Source of the DNA: Sporichthyaceae bacterium
Lineage (GTDB): Bacteria; Actinomycetota; Actinomycetes; Sporichthyales; Sporichthyaceae
Direction of reading: 5' to 3'
Assembly (NCBI GenBank): GCA_036493475.1
Contig: DASXPS010000204.1
Location: forward strand, 1 to 41,142
DNA length: 41,142 nt
Positions 40,466-41,142 of this stretch are shown piece by piece. Both the position numbers and the translations under genes were made by a program. Every line of letters begins with the position of its first letter. The first letter of the stretch is position 1. Below the pieces are notes generated by a model. The model was not told the origin of the DNA. It saw only the letters and a program-made list of their open reading frames with translations, and ran no database searches.

Positions 40466-41142
40466 GTGCCGTCCACCCTGGCCAGGGCACCGAGGTGGCC
40501 GGTGTCGTTGAAGGAGTGCAGCGCGCTGTTGCCGTCGCCGTACCAGGCCACCGTGGACAGGGAGGCGGGTGCCAATTGCAGCTTGTGCACCAGGTGCTCC
40601 GGACCGTCCAGCGCGAACCGGATCAGTATCTTGATCGGCGAGACGTGCGCGACCACCAGCACGTTCTGGCCGGCGTGCCGGTCCAACAGCCGCTCCTGCG
40701 CGGCGCTCACCCGGGTGGCCACCTCGCGCATGCTCTCCCCGCGGGGTGGGGCCTTTGCCGGCGAGGCCAGCCAGCCGGCGAGCTCGTCGGGCCACCCCGT
40801 GCGGACCTCCTCGAAGGTCAGCCCGTCCCACACCCCGAAGTGGCACTCGCGCAGGTCTTCGTCGATCACGACGTCGACGGCGAGAGCAGCACCGACCGCG
40901 GCGGCGGTCTGCCGGGCGCGCTGCAGCGGCGAGCTGACGATCAGGTCGATGGGCCCGGCCGTGGCGAGGTGACGCGCCGTCACATCGGCTTGCCGGTGGC
41001 CCACCTCGGTCAACGCCGGGTCGCTGGAACCGCCGCTGAACCGGCGCTGCAGGGTGTGTTCGGTCTGCCCGTGGCGCAGCAACCGGAACGTGGTGATGGT
41101 GCCCAGGTCGCGGGCCCAGCCGATGATCTTCGGGGCGGCGTC
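40462..41142 (-). CDS. histidine phosphatase, probably C-terminal part of a bifunctional RNase H/acid phosphatase (partial)
   Basis: The frame is open to the right window edge, giving 226 visible codons; the gene continues beyond. The phosphatase part has the phosphohistidine motif LLRHGQTEHT, LRECHFGVWDG and the second catalytic His in VVAHVSPIKIL. The 20 residues before it (DAAPKIIGWARDLGTITTFR) resemble the linker between RNase HI and CobC-like phosphatase domains in actinobacterial bifunctional proteins such as M. tuberculosis Rv2228c. A TTG within the RHG region is therefore not the real start. Gene order phosphatase-NUDIX overlaps by 4 bp. If the N-terminal RNase H part is present, it removes RNA from RNA-DNA hybrids and the phosphatase acts on small metabolites. 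Confidence 0.85.
   Translation of the reverse strand, partial: DAAPKIIGWARDLGTITTFRLLRHGQTEHTLQRRFSGGSSDPALTEVGHRQADVTARHLATAGPIDLIVSSPLQRARQTAAAVGAALAVDVVIDEDLRECHFGVWDGLTFEEVRTGWPDELAGWLASPAKAPPRGESMREVATRVSAAQERLLDRHAGQNVLVVAHVSPIKILIRFALDGPEHLVHKLQLAPASLSTVAWYGDGNSALHSFNDTGHLGALARVDGT

Noticed and set aside
1-41142. tRNA genes, insertion sequences, prophage or integrase genes
   Set aside because: No T-loop/acceptor pairings, transposase or integrase motifs were noticed on either strand by eye; tRNAscan-SE and ISfinder searches would be decisive.

Overview
The window is chromosomal DNA from a high-GC Gram-positive actinomycete. The evidence is the pervasive G/C third-position codons, GTG/TTG starts, possible leaderless promoters, a class A RNase P RNA, and an actinobacterial gene set (glnE-glnA2, nadE, panB, map, furA-katG, and an RNase H/phosphatase-type gene at the right edge). 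Genus cannot be fixed from sequence reading alone. I see no phage, transposase, tRNA, rRNA or CRISPR array.

Left end (1-4652): a conserved hypothetical gene; three tandem secreted collagen-like (Gly-X-Y) paralogues, each followed by its own strong hairpin; and a lipoprotein with a duplicated domain. Nitrogen and cofactor block (4660-15606): glnE and a GlnA2-type glutamine synthetase-like gene, a small EthD-like protein, NAD synthetase, an orphan AbiEi/DUF559-type nuclease-fold protein, panB, a small 'WFVYPV' protein, a periplasmic-binding-fold metal-receptor protein whose 3' end lies in a palindromic element, and methionine aminopeptidase.

Envelope and stress block (15628-26846): two related membrane proteins with exported C-terminal domains, a second 'WFVYPV' protein, an exported polysaccharide deacetylase, a dimethylformamidase-like lipoprotein (its 3' end overlaps the deacetylase gene), katG with furA and a palindromic operator, and a two-gene operon of a galactose-oxidase/GlxA-type radical copper oxidase with a membrane-anchored two-domain partner whose predicted mature N-terminus is histidine.

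Right part (27112-41142): rnpB on the minus strand; a 1,076-residue Pls/PosA-type membrane protein with two N-terminal carrier domains but no adenylation domain; a YciI-like protein; a compact operon of transglutaminase-DUF2126, circularly permuted ATP-grasp-alpha-E, transglutaminase and zinc metallopeptidase (predicted amidoligase/peptide-tag system with no established product); then VOC, NUDIX and histidine-phosphatase genes, the last running off the right edge.

The best candidates for poorly described biology are the ATP-grasp/alpha-E/transglutaminase operon, the adenylation-less Pls-like protein, the copper oxidase with its partner, the collagen-like tandem array and the duplicated WFVYPV genes with their conserved 5' regions.
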